64,000 nucleotides of DNA, from contig NKYR01000113.1 of assembly GCA_003184365.1 (NCBI GenBank), forward strand, positions 1-64,000. The letters run 5' to 3'. Below are positions 9,127 to 19,032 of the stretch, in pieces. Position 1 is the stretch's first letter; each line of letters opens with the position of its first letter. The position numbers and the translations under genes are program-made. The stretch is from Evernia prunastri. Taxonomy: Eukaryota; Ascomycota; Lecanoromycetes; Lecanorales; Parmeliaceae. The notes under the pieces are model-generated. The model made no database searches and had not been told where the DNA came from. It was given only the letters and a program-made list of their open reading frames with translations.

Positions 9127-10506
9127 AATAAGTATAAGATATTACTAAATATATTAACGAATAAAATTCTCTTCGTATTAGATCGTTATAATTATAATAA
9201 TCACGAAATCTCGTTATCGAAAGATTTAATCTTTTTATTATATACGAATAATTCTAATATATTTAAATCGTTAAAAAACGCTATATTCGAGAATTCGTCG
9301 AATCGTAAATTAATTTTTATTCTATCGCTGATATATATAACTTCGTATTTTTATTTATTTCTATTATAAATTTTAATTTTATTATATTATTATTTTTTAT
9401 TTTATCTTCTTCTTCGTTAGCCATAAAAAATAATTTAAATAATAATTCTTCTTTTAACGTTAGCGATATTTTAAACGTCAATAATGTTATTTTAAATATT
9501 TATGAGATCGCTATCTCGATATATTATAGTCTTATATATATAAAAAATTATAAGTTATTTATATTAATAATAATTTTAAATACGTTTATTACGCTTATAT
9601 CGCGCTTAACGAAAGTATTTACGTAATAAACATTATTCGTATAACTTAAATATTAAGTTTGAATAATATTACTATAATCTCTCTCGCTTAAACTTCGTTT
9701 ATAATTTTAATAATCTATCTATAATATTAAAAGTAACGCTCTTAATATTAAATATTCGAATTAATGATATTAAGATTTTTATCTTCGAATAAATTAAAGA
9801 AAAGTTATCGTTTAAATATTATAATTTCGTCGACGTATTTAATAAAAGTAAAATCGATAAATTATTATTTTATCGTTTTTACGATTATAATATAAAACTC
9901 TATTTTAAATTTAGAATTAAATAAATAAACTTCGACGAAGATCTTATATAATATAACGTTAATTTAGACGAATTTAATAATATATAAAACGTAATAAACG
10001 ATTTTTATAAGCGCTACTTTAACAATTCTCGCTAAGAAAATCACGTTAATGATTAATATATAATTCGACTAATTATCTAATATGCGATTCTTAATTTCTT
10101 TTAACATTCCTTAATTATTTCAATTCATTTTTTTTTACTTCTCGTATCTTTCGTCGATACTATTTTAACTTATTAATTATATTATAATTTTTCCTTTTTT
10201 TTTCTATATTTTGCGTCTATAAAATAATATAAATTAACAATAATTTAAATCGAGACTTTCGAATATATTCTTTATTTCACTTCATCTCACTTTATTTTAC
10301 TATTACATATTATTCTTCTAAATTAGTCTCGCGTATTACGATCTATTAATTAGTTATAAACGTACGTACTTTTAATACGTTTAATTATTTGATACGTAGT
10401 ATATAAAGAGTGTAATTATAAAACTCTATCACATAATTACGATTATTAAAAATTTTCTATCGTGAGATCTTCGCGAAAGTTTTGTTAAAAATTTATAAAT
10501 AATATC

Positions 10507-11366
10507 TGTTATGGCTACTGCAGAAGGCTGCGGGCTACCTCTGCTATAACTATCGCAGAAGTCTTCGACAGAAGACTCTTATTAGAAGAAGCAGAAGAGA
10601 TCAGATCAGATTAATATTAGTCTCTTCGAAGTATTCTCTATATAAGCAGTCATCCTTTAGATACATTAATCAAGACTTTTATACACACTATATGATTATA
10701 TGTCTTAAGCATTACAATTAATAGCAATATCATTATTATTCAATGACTCTTTAGCATCAGAAATATCTTTCGTCACTCTATTATTCTTTGCTTGATTAGT
10801 TTACTTATTTCGCTGTTACTTAACATCGTTATTTGCTTAAATAATTGTCTATATTATATTAATCTCGTTAGTCTATTATAATAGTCTTTAGTAGTTATTA
10901 TCTTTATATTAATTTAAAGTCTGCTATAAGTCGTTATCGTAACGTCGTCTAGTATCGTCTTTGCTTTATCTTATCTAGATAATAATCTTATTCGAATTGT
11001 CTTTTAAATTTACTTATTCGTTAGAATTATCGATCGAATCTATCTATAAGATATTTCTCACGAAGCTAATTTTATTATCGAATATATCTGCGATTACTAT
11101 TTTCGTTTTAAGTAGATCGTCTCGTCTATAGCAATAACAGCTCGTACGTTAAAACGCTCTGTCTCGACTAAATAACTAGATTTTTCAATTTATTAAACTA
11201 TCGACGCTATCGTATTCGAACGATTCGTAAAAGTCTTCGACGATCGAATTCACGACTATCGAAGTCTTTCGCAGCTGATGATATACGTACGTCAATAAGA
11301 GTTATCTTTCATAGAAATTACTTCTATATATTTAAGATCACTTATTTTCGAATCGTCTATCTCGTC
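10507..11366 (+). repeat. RIP-damaged LTR (about 10507-10687) and degraded retroelement interior
   Basis: A segment starting TGTTATGGCTACTGCAG and ending near TTTATACACA (10687) has an LTR-like TGTT...ACACA form and an internal TATA-like CTATATAAGC. The sequence after it, to about 11366, reads as stop-riddled coding-like DNA with partial loss of CpA. I read it as the 5' part of a RIPed LTR element. No second LTR copy was found in the window, so the call rests on structure alone. Confidence 0.35.
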
Positions 11367-12780
11367 TGTATTACGACCGTACCCTTGACACCCTAATACT
11401 CCTAACACACCTCGTACCCTGACACCTGTAAGTCTAGCCCTATAGAGCCTAGTGCCTAGGGATGGCCTATATCTAGGCCATCCTCTCTCCATAGACCTTT
11501 CTCCCTTAACTTGTTATCTTCGTTACATATCACTACGATTACCATCACAGTACGATCCTTACACTATAACAAGCTCATTTCAAACCCTCCGAGGGCGTAT
11601 CCTCATATGTGCTCCAATTAGTAGTTAGAAAGGCATATAAACTGAACATCAACAGTCAATCAGGTCTTCAGCCGCGAAGAAATCATTCTTCAATCAAAGA
11701 ACAATCCTCAGAATATCTATATTCTTCGTGACAACTCAAGCGAACAAGAACTCGGCTTGCTACATTTCTTCTCCGCCCGCAATTTCACCGCCTTCGAATT
11801 TCACAGCATAATCAGTCAATAGATCACCCCATCAGACTATCATCATTCGAAAGAACAGCATTCAAAGTATCCAAGTTCTTTACGGCGTCTGATTCCGTCA
11901 ATAAGTGATCGCACTAAAGCCCTGCGAAGAAAGAACATCTACAGTAAAACCCACATTCTAAACACCGAAAATCTCTCAACATCAATATTCTCAACATCAA
12001 ACAACTCAAGATCAGCGACAGATAATCACATAGTAAACTTGTCTGTCGCCTCCATATCTCAGTTTCTTATTCTTATCTTAATCAAGCACGCCAGAAGAAA
12101 GAAAGTGCTACTCGATTTCTGAACACCAAAAAATTTAGAAGATTCTCGACACAACCATTCTCAACACCAAAATTCTCAACATCGAACTCGATCTCAGCGA
12201 CAGAGAACCATATACTAATTTTGTCTGCCGTCTCCACATTTCAGATTCTTAATCCTATCTTAATTTAGCACGCCAGAAGAAAGAAAGTGCTATTCGATTC
12301 TTGACATCGAAATTCAGATTATTCTCAACACTCTCAAAATTCAACACTCACGAAATAGAGAGACGCATCTACATTTCGCCTAGCGTCTCTGCAGATCAGA
12401 TTCTTACTTTTACCTTGATTGAGCACGCCAGAAGAAAGAAAGTGCTACTCTACTCTCTCCCACCCTGCCTAATTCATATTCAAGTCTTAGCATCGATCTC
12501 TTCACTGAGCTATCGATTAATTAATCATGAAGTTCTACGAAGAACGCCTCGTCACATTTTCTATCTCTTTCTGATCAAATTACTTATCAACTTCACAGTC
12601 AGAAGATCTTATCGCGACGAAATTCATCTATATCGATATCGAAGAAAACCCTGACAGAGTTCACTATCATAGATGTGAAATCAATTTAGAAGTCTAAATG
12701 CCAGACGACAATGCACTCGTATCACATCTACAATAATTATCACATTGTACAAGTGCTATCACGATTAAATAAGGGTTAAT
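11367..12780 (+). repeat. Retroelement 5' region: LTR-like start, TATA-like box and long leader
   Basis: TGTATTACGACCGTACCC at 11367 resembles the LTR start of the element at 14810 (TGTTACGGACGTACCC). A TATA-like CATATAAAC lies near 11632. From about 11640 the strand is rich in CA and poor in TG, with no convincing frame, until the gag-like coding near 12781. Three diverged leader repeats occupy about 12010-12450 and are listed separately. The LTR/leader boundary cannot be placed without a second LTR. Confidence 0.4.
12015..12446 (+). repeat. Three tandem leader repeats, each with two stem-loops
   Basis: Three copies start at about 12015, 12197 and 12359. Each has a first stem (GCGACAGA/TCTGTCGC in copy 1; the same with one mismatch and a G-U pair in copy 2; AGAGACGC/GCGTCTCT in copy 3), then diverged sequence, then a 25-base element that is identical in all three (12085-12109, 12267-12291, 12422-12446). 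The 25-base element begins AGCACGCCAG and ends AAAGTGCT, with a 5-bp stem AGCAC/GTGCT. It lies upstream of a gag-like frame, so it could be a structured RNA leader, for instance a packaging signal. The role is inference. Confidence 0.6.
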
Positions 12781-14155
12781 GATAGCGAATACTGATGAAA
12801 TTTCGTTTGAAGAATTAGTCATCAACGCTCAGAAATCCAGATAAAATCAATCATCGTCTTGAAAAGCAGCTGTTAGAGCAAGACAGATCGAAGAAGCGAA
12901 GATTCGTGCTCGAGAAGAGAATATTCGTAGTCAAAAGACTAAAAAATCTATTCTCACACCTTAAAATCTAGCCTTTTTTAATCATTTTCTACAGCATAAC
13001 TTTTCAGAACTTCGCCTATATCATGATATTGATAAGTTCGCCGAGCATATTCTACAGTGTACGGATCGATATCGCGAGATCGATATCATACAGCTACTGC
13101 TCAAACGTCTTCGAAGGCAGACATTTATATAAAGTCAGAACATTCAGCTGAAGGATATGAATCTCACTAAGTACATAAAGATTTTGACAGTCAAATTCAG
13201 AAAACCTCCGCCGACTACACAAGAGACTTCCAAATCCTCGTCACAAGAGATTTCAAAACCAGCTCTGCATATATCTCAGAAATATCACAAATATACTATC
13301 TGCTCGGCTTTATTCTCCTTCATCAGTCGACTGTTAAGTCATAGTCAAATAGTCACTTGCACCAAGGCCTCTTGCAAACGATGTGACGAAATATTCGATT
13401 CAAAAAATCAGCTATATGAGCACCTCCGCAATCGAGAATATCAGCAATCATCTCCCGCCAAGAGCATAGCGCCTCTTAAATTTAGTCTATCAGCACTCAC
13501 CTCTGCTGAGAGCACTACTTCTTCAGCTGACAGCTCTCTTCCACTCTTACCTCTATCAGAGTATCGAGCAGTCTCGCCTTCATCGTCTACCTACGAGACT
13601 ACATCAAAAAACTATCTAACAGTGACTAATCTCTATATGCGCTATGCATCTCTCAAATCAGTCAAATCCATCGAGATCCATTCTTCGGTTACTCATTCCA
13701 GGATCGTTCTGCTCACACTCTCAGTCAAAAATTTATATGAGAAGTTTCATGGAAAGGAGAGTCTCACAGATATAAGGTCTTCAGACCGTCAAATCGGGTT
13801 TAGCGCGCTCAAATCAGTATGTGTTTCAAAGAAGTCGTCAATCGACTCGGATTCGAATCCTCAGAAGAAGAATGCCAAGACTTCATTTTCTGTCACTCCG
13901 AAATCCATTACTCGGAAGACTACTATTCCACAATCACTCCATGTGAGATCTATTAATCATGCTGCCCTGCTTCGCGCATTGTCAAACAGATCCCGACATC
14001 ATGAAATATCGTCAATCAACGCCGTTGTCGGTCAAGGTTATTATAGCGATGCCGGCATGCTCTGGAGAAAGCCACTCAGTCAGTCAATCAAGGTCTGTGT
14101 CATGGTTCCAGCTCACAACACCATGACTCCTACCACTCGGCCGGATCGGGCCTAG
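12781..14155 (+). pseudogene. Degraded retroelement gag-like gene with C2H2-type finger
   Basis: Coding-like sequence begins near an ATG at 12780 (MIANTDEISFEEL) but carries several in-frame stops before 13157, of the TAG/TAA type expected from RIP or decay. From 13157 to 14155 one frame of 332 aa is open. A finger-like motif CKRCDEIFDSKNQLYEHLRN (about residues 75-94) fits the C2H2 pattern except that the last ligand position is not histidine. The rest is Ser/Thr-rich. Similar finger modules occur in gag-like proteins of fungal LTR elements. The sequence has lower GC and more TA than host genes nearby. I consider it non-functional. Confidence 0.5.
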
Positions 14156-14809
14156 CGCGGCTTGGCCCTGCCCATAAATACCGGCCTTCTGCCACCATTA
14201 GATCTCCATAGCTATTATTCCGTTCATACCGGAATCAATGCATTCAGCTACACTCCAGTCCCTGACATAATAATAGCTATCCGACGAGGGACCTGGTCGC
14301 CCCTAAGTCGTAGTAGACCACTACTGACGATGTTGGCCAACGAGGCACGGAAACAACATCAGGTGTTGGCCAGCGAGGCACGGAAACAACACCATCGGAA
14401 TAGAAACCTGGCCGCAGCAGAGTGCGCGCCTCTACAGTCAAGATACGACTATCATACGACCTCTTTACTGAGCAAGTCGTTCCGGAAGTGAGCCTGCTAC
14501 AATGGCAAAGAGAAGAGCTGGAGACATGCGCCTGTAACGCATGCAGAACACTATTAGATTCTCATACCTCTCCAGCAAGTGAGCCTGCTACAATGGCAGT
14601 CAAATTCAGAACAACATCGCTCCGAATCATATTCCACATCACATTATGTACACTTGGGACACGTCTACAGCGATCTTCAGCGATCTTCAGCGACCGAATC
14701 CGAAGGAGGACAAGGCTTGGAAGGCTTGGAAGGCTTGGTGGGGTGCAAGAGCATGGAATAGAATGGATGGAATGGATGGATTGTGGTGTCATGTGACAAG
14801 GTTAGGAGA
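14156..14809 (+). repeat. Repeat-rich junction with a tandem hairpin pair and GTGAGCCTGCTACAATGGCA repeats
   Basis: No credible gene. The segment holds two adjacent 32-bp hairpin units (14329-14360 and 14362-14393), each with a 7-bp stem around a shared GAGGCACGGAAA loop; the stem ends differ by a compensated pair (GATGTTG/CAACATC and GGTGTTG/CAACACC). A 20-bp sequence GTGAGCCTGCTACAATGGCA occurs with slight variation near 14487 and again near 14580, and in inverse orientation near 16545-16690. CATAAATAC near 14172 could be an LTR TATA box. Short GGAATGGAT and GGCTTGGAA tandem repeats lie at 14700-14780. Confidence 0.5.
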
Positions 14810-14865
14810 TGTTACGGACGTACCCTAGGTGTCAGGCACATAGGGAGTGTTTATGGCTATGTGTC

Positions 14866-14886
14866 NNNNNNNNNNNNNNNNNNNNN
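14866..14886. other. Assembly gap (21 N)
   Basis: The run of 21 Ns sits exactly where most of an LTR, gag and most of pol should be, so kilobases are probably missing. Confidence 0.95.
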
Positions 14887-15564
14887 ACTGACGGACAGAC
14901 GGAGCGTGCCAATCAGGATCTGGAACGTCACTTGCGGACTTATTGCAATCACATGCAGGATGACTGGGCCAAATGGTTTCCTNTGGTCTTCTTGGACAGC
15001 CGCAATATTGAGACCACACGCCCGTCAAAGAAGCTGGGAAACAAGAACGAAGGACCTTTCAAAGTCATTAAGGTCGTGGGATCTGCATACAAACTCCAAC
15101 TCCCTCCCACAATGAAGATCCGTCCAGTCGTCAGTCCCAAACTATTGACGCTCGCTCCTAGGGATCCGCTCCCGGGCCAGAAGAATCCTCCCCCAAAGCC
15201 AATCGAGACGCCTAAGGGTGACGAATGGGTTGTGGAGGATATCCTAGACTCTCGACGTCATTACAACCAATTGCAGTACCAAGTCAAGTGGAAAGATGAT
15301 GATGACACCCTGACTTGGTGGAATACTGACAATAATGAGTTTGAGGGGGCCCAGGACGTAGTCAATGACTATCACAGCAAATATCCGGAGAACCCTGGGC
15401 CTCACAACGCTATTGCCAAGTCAAAAAGGCCACGCCGTCTCCGAAATCTCCGAGACCTCGCCACTATCCTCATTCTTTCTGCACGCAGACGACTCGCAGG
15501 CCAATCTACAGCGCTGGGGCATCGCTTGCCTGAGGGGGGGGGTAGTGTTACGGACGTACCCTAG
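14887..15564 (+). pseudogene. pol: Integrase C-terminus and chromodomain of the second chromovirus (partial)
   Basis: After the gap the frame reads TDGQTERANQDLERH, which contains the catalytic Glu of a Ty3 integrase. The frame crosses the N at 14983 directly into the GPF/Y-type module (NEGPFKVIKVVGSAYKLQLP) and a chromodomain (EWVVEDILDSRRHYNQLQYQ then VKWK). The region between the catalytic Glu and the GPF module is much shorter than in relatives such as the element at 1-6422. The frame ends at a TAG inside the 3' LTR, after a G-rich purine tract. It belongs to a different family from the element at 1-6422. Confidence 0.8.
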
Positions 15565-15770
15565 CTGTCAGGTACAAAGGGAGTGTTTATGGCTATGTGT
15601 CAGGCACATAGAGTATTTATTGGTCATTGACACATTCTCATTATCACATAGGCTAGCGGGGATTCTTCCTAGTATTTAAGCGCTCTTCTCCTGTGTACAT
15701 ATTCGCTCTTTATCTAGTTGTCTTATTCAATTTACCCCCATTAGACTTGACTCTGGGCACGGTTCTGACA
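15546..15770 (+). repeat. 3' LTR of the second chromovirus (225 bp)
   Basis: TGTTACGGACG at 15546 follows the purine tract GAGGGGGGGGGTAG, and the repeat ends GGTTCTGACA at 15770. TAGTATTTAAGC near 15670 is a TATA-like box. The first 56 bases match the partial 5' LTR at 14810-14865. Confidence 0.75.
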
Positions 15771-16114
15771 TCAAAGACTGAAATTCGTGACTAGTTATTG
15801 TTAAAAGCAAGACAATTAACTATCAAATATAAGAGCTTATTGATTCTTCTCTATCTACAAAATCTAAATACATTACAACTAAGTTGATAAAATTAATTCT
15901 CGTTATACTCAATGACAATAATGTAGCTATAAAAGCTACTATTATTATAGTTCTCTCAATTTATAAGATTTTCAATAACGAGTATAAAAGTAGTTTGAAG
16001 AAATGAAAAGACCAACATAACTCTTTCATCAAAATCATTGATTTTATCTATAACACAATTATCGTGCAAAACAGCGTCTTCATTTAGAAAGATAATATTT
16101 ATTTATAAAATTAT
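15771..16114. other. AT-rich degraded sequence
   Basis: This stretch between two LTRs is AT-rich and stop-riddled. A short retroelement-like reading exists on the plus strand, but I could not assign it to a family. Confidence 0.5.
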
Positions 16115-16267
16115 TGTTAGGAGTGTACCTAGGTGGTTGACCAAGATTCTATTGATGAGGAAGGAACTTGCTATCTCTAGGAACTATGGTACATATAGTG
16201 GGAGAGTGTGCCAAGACCCTAGCCCATAGGGCTACTTGCCATGTGCCTGCTTGACACACTCGTAACA
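16115..16267 (-). repeat. LTR of a minus-strand element (153 bp)
   Basis: On the minus strand the repeat starts TGTTACGAGTGTG and ends GTACACTCCTAACA, so the termini are TGTTA...TAACA. Immediately before it on that strand lies a polypurine tract, GGAGGGGGAGGTAA (16268-16281 in plus coordinates), the hallmark of a 3' LTR. The partner LTR was not found in the window. Confidence 0.6.
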
Positions 16268-16884
16268 TTACCTCCCCCTCCGAAGAAGCCATGTCCCCAT
16301 GGCTGGCTAGCCAGAGACACACGCGTGTTGCTGGCCCTGTGTCTCCCATTCCTGATAGTCCTCGCAGGCTGTCACCTGAGAACCGAAGATTCAAACTCAT
16401 GCCTTGCCACTTCAACACCTGCTGGCAGCCCAGCCTGAGACACACACTGTAGATTGACCCTGTGCCTCCCATGCTCTTGCCATCAACTCGCTCCCTGGTA
16501 GAATCGGAATGCCTGCTGTAGTAGGCCACTATGTGTTGTTGCCGTTGTAGCAGGCTCACTATTTGACGTGCTGTTGCCCTTGAAGCAGGCTCACTTGGTG
16601 ATGACGTGCTCCGTCAAGAGGTCGATCGCTGACTGCCCTTGAAGCAGGCTCACTGTTTGCCATTGTAGCAGGCTCACTGTTTGCCGAGCATGCTCAATGA
16701 AGAGGTCGTACGTTGACTGCCCTTGAAGCAGGCTCGCTTGGTGACTAGCTTGTTTGATCTCGCCTAGTTCTACGAGCCTGTGTGACAGCTTCTTTTTCTG
16801 CTCGCCTGCCAACGAGCTGTTTGACAGCTTCTTTAATCTCGTCTGCCACGAGCCTGTTTGACAGCTTCTTTTGAATCCGCTCGN
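16268..16884 (-). pseudogene. Remnant interior of the minus-strand element, with SLLQ-type peptide repeats
   Basis: Upstream of the LTR on the minus strand are fragments of open frame (16149-16559 and 16591-16911) with a repeated peptide of the form VSLLQ(G/W/R)Q...DL..EH. The DNA repeats have the core GAGCCTGCTACAATGGCA on the minus strand. Two diverged copies of a roughly 46-bp GAGACACAC...CTCCCAT unit occur at about 16310-16355 and 16432-16476. I do not recognise a protein family. Confidence 0.4.
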
Positions 16885-17609
16885 CTTTCTGTATAGCCTC
16901 ATGATTGCCATTTGCGTGATTCAGCCTCATGGTTGCCATTGTTTGCTACAGGGAAGAGATTTAGGATACTAATCGGANTGGGAGTTAGTCTAGCGCTGGG
17001 GTTACGAGGATATGCCTTTTCAGGCCTCTATTGGACTCAGAGCCCTGGCGTTAGGTAGACGCAACCACGTATCGACTTTCTGTATAGCCTCATGATTGCC
17101 ATTTGCGTGATTCAGCCACATGGTTGCCATTGTTTGCTACAGGGAAGAGATTTAGGATACTAATCACGCCTGCATGACAGGGGGTTAGTAGGCCTTAATA
17201 TCGCTTATATCGTTTCAGGCCTTGGTTGGAATGTTGGAATACGTGTCCTCTACAGGGGAGGTAGCTCATTAGGAAGCAGCATAAGTAGCTGGCTTCTATC
17301 TGCATTTGACTCTTCATTCGAATTGATCTCTTTCAGAGTCATAGCATTCTTTCGTCCCGCCCGCCCACGCCTGTTGCATGTATATAGCTTCGTTTTTCAC
17401 TCCAGGTCTATGCTGCTAGAAGCATGGGAGTTAGTCTAGCGCTGGGGTTACGAGGATATGCCTTTTCAGGCCTCTATTGGACTCAGAGCCCTGGCGTTAG
17501 GTAGACGCAACCACGTATCGACTTTCTGTATAGCCTCATGATTGCCATTTGCGTGATTCAGCCTCATGGTTGCCATTGTTTGCTACAGGGAAGAGATTTA
17601 GGATACTAA
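16885..17609. repeat. 185-bp direct repeats (two full, one partial): LTR-like or TRIM-like
   Basis: An identical 185-bp unit (TGGGAGTTAGTC...GGATACTAA) occurs at 16979-17163 and 17425-17609; the one difference I see is CCACATGG against CCTCATGG. Its last 88 bp also occur at 16885-16972. The two full copies bracket 261 bp without an open frame, a layout like a terminal-repeat element in miniature. Ends are not TG...CA, no purine tract or primer site is clear, and Ns at 16884 and 16978 suggest the first partial copy may be an assembly join. Confidence 0.6.
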
Positions 17610-17798
17610 GCGATGACTAATCCAAGCGGCGGAGATACTGGACGGATTAGAGGATCTACGGAAGGATTGATTACTTTGCTTACCAAGTAATCATACTCCC
17701 AACTCTATTACATATCTTACAACACCGTATCCACCGTCTCCGGACTCCTTTCCCCGCTTAACACAGTATCATCAGCATCCTCTCCAAACCAGCAAACA

Positions 17799-18519
17799 AT
17801 GGCGACCCCGACCCCCGACGTCACGGCCATCGCGAATCTTCTCAAGCGTGAGCGCTTCTACCGCGACACAGCCCAATGGGACCTGTGCCGAGCCACCTTC
17901 CACCCCGACGCAGCCGCGACGTACATCAACGTCGCCTGGTTAGTCCCCCTTGCAAACCCATCTCCGTCCCCTCCCTCATATCCCCAAGCTGATCGCAACT
18001 CGCACTAAACCCTCCAGGTACGAAGGCAACGTGGAAGACTTCCTGCGCCGATCGGCCCAGATGCACACGGGCAAGGTCAACATCATCCACTCCGCCTTCG
18101 ACCCGGTCGACATCCGCGTGCGCGGCGACCGCGCCGTCAGCGAGGCCTTCTGCCTCGCCACCAGCTCGATCACGCTCGGCGGCGTCGACTACGAGCTGGC
18201 CTCGCACATGCGGCTCTTCACTTGCCTGCAGAAGCTGTCGGAGCCGCCGAACGAGTGGCGCCTCCTCAGCCTGGAGTCCAGTTACGTGCGCGACCGCCTC
18301 GTCGCCGCGTTTCCGAGCGCTGAGGTGAGCGCGCCGCTCGTCATGTCTTCGGAGGTTCAAGCGTACCCGAAGAGCTACCGCCACCTGGCCCTGGTCATGC
18401 TGAACCGGGGAATGAAGCCGCGACCGGATCTGCCCCATGAGGATGCTCCAGAGAGCGTACGGCGAATATCGGACCGCAATCGTGCTTTTCTCGATGGCGC
18501 TGAGGTAGGATTCGTCTAG
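17799..18519 (+). CDS. SnoaL-like (NTF2-fold) domain protein
   Basis: Coding join 17799-17938, 18018-18519 gives 213 aa. The 79-bp intron has GTTAGT and CTCCAG ends, with CACTAAAC as a possible branch site, and restores one frame across a Trp codon. The N-terminus (ANLLKRERFYRDTAQWDLCRA then FHPDA) is typical of SnoaL_4/NTF2-like proteins, a cone-shaped fold that binds small hydrophobic molecules. Some members are cyclases, dehydratases or dioxygenase subunits and many have no known substrate. The middle has the beta-strand pattern expected (HMRLFTCLQ, WRLLSLESSYVRD). It is the first ordinary gene after the repeat block. No partner genes of a metabolic cluster lie beside it, so the substrate is unknown. 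Confidence 0.8.
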
Positions 18520-19032
18520 TAGATTAATGAATTCCACGTGCTAGATATTTCATGTCTAGACCAATACATTTACTTAGTAAGAGGCCGGTGTTCGAATATA
18601 TTTCAATCTGAATGTTGGATAGTTTTTGCTAGGCGAAACATTGAACTGATATTTGATAAGGTATTCTGTCACTCTAATGACTGATCGCTCATAGATATAA
18701 TTGATACCATGAAAAGTTGTAACACTTGTGATATTGCCCACGCTCAAAATTTTGATCTTATAGGCGATGATTCACCAATGACACGTACCTTTCCATAGAA
18801 ATAATGTTGGATCTTTGTTACCTATGACATAGGTATGACAGTCTCATGAAGATTAGGATAATCTGTCTACTCATACTCGGGATAGGATCATCATGAATAG
18901 TCACGACCACGAGTTTGACGAAACAACTGTAATACAGGGATAATACGAATACAAAACTGCCGCAGCTGGATGGCAGAGTTGCGATTCCTCCGCTCACCTC
19001 CCGTTACAATCAACCGCACCTGACCTATACCT
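18520..19032. other. Intergenic, nothing recognised
   Basis: This stretch of 513 bp is mildly AT-rich with no convincing frame, RNA gene or repeat. Confidence 0.5.

Larger units (their letters stand above)
6423..10506. other. RIP-degraded AT-rich block without genes
   Basis: About 4.1 kb of AT-rich DNA with stops in all frames and no recognisable protein. In 9661-9900 I count 0 CpA, 1 TpG and 12 CpG, the pattern left by C-to-T change at CpA (repeat-induced point mutation). The block was therefore probably repetitive DNA, now mutated beyond recognition. Small open frames in it, for example at 6802-7011 and 9031-9369, come from AT bias or from the MITE islands. Two MITE copies (7688-8200 and 8871-9126) interrupt it with normal composition. 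Confidence 0.85.
14810..15770 (+). mobile_element. Second Ty3 chromovirus, collapsed by assembly gaps
   Basis: The start of a 5' LTR (14810-14865, TGTTACGGACG) runs into 21 Ns. Sequence resumes inside the integrase and ends with a complete 3' LTR (15546-15770). A single N at 14983 joins the integrase core to its C-terminal region with the expected middle missing. The 56 visible 5' LTR bases differ from the 3' LTR at 3 positions. No matching 5-bp target duplication flanks the two ends, which fits a mis-joined or collapsed element. Confidence 0.8.

Noticed and set aside
6802..9369. Several 60-112 aa open frames in the AT-rich block
   Set aside because: They are composed of Ile/Asn/Lys/Tyr/Leu as expected from AT bias, and the 9031-9369 frame starts inside a MITE copy. 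No motif or splice pattern supports them.
12010..12450. CRISPR-like array (three repeats of similar size)
   Set aside because: Only three diverged units of unequal period (182 and 155 bp) in a eukaryotic retroelement leader; the repeats are longer than spacers allow and there are no cas genes.
13838..13860. tRNA B-box-like GGATTCGAATCC
   Set aside because: No A-box, acceptor stem or cloverleaf around it; it lies inside the gag-like frame.
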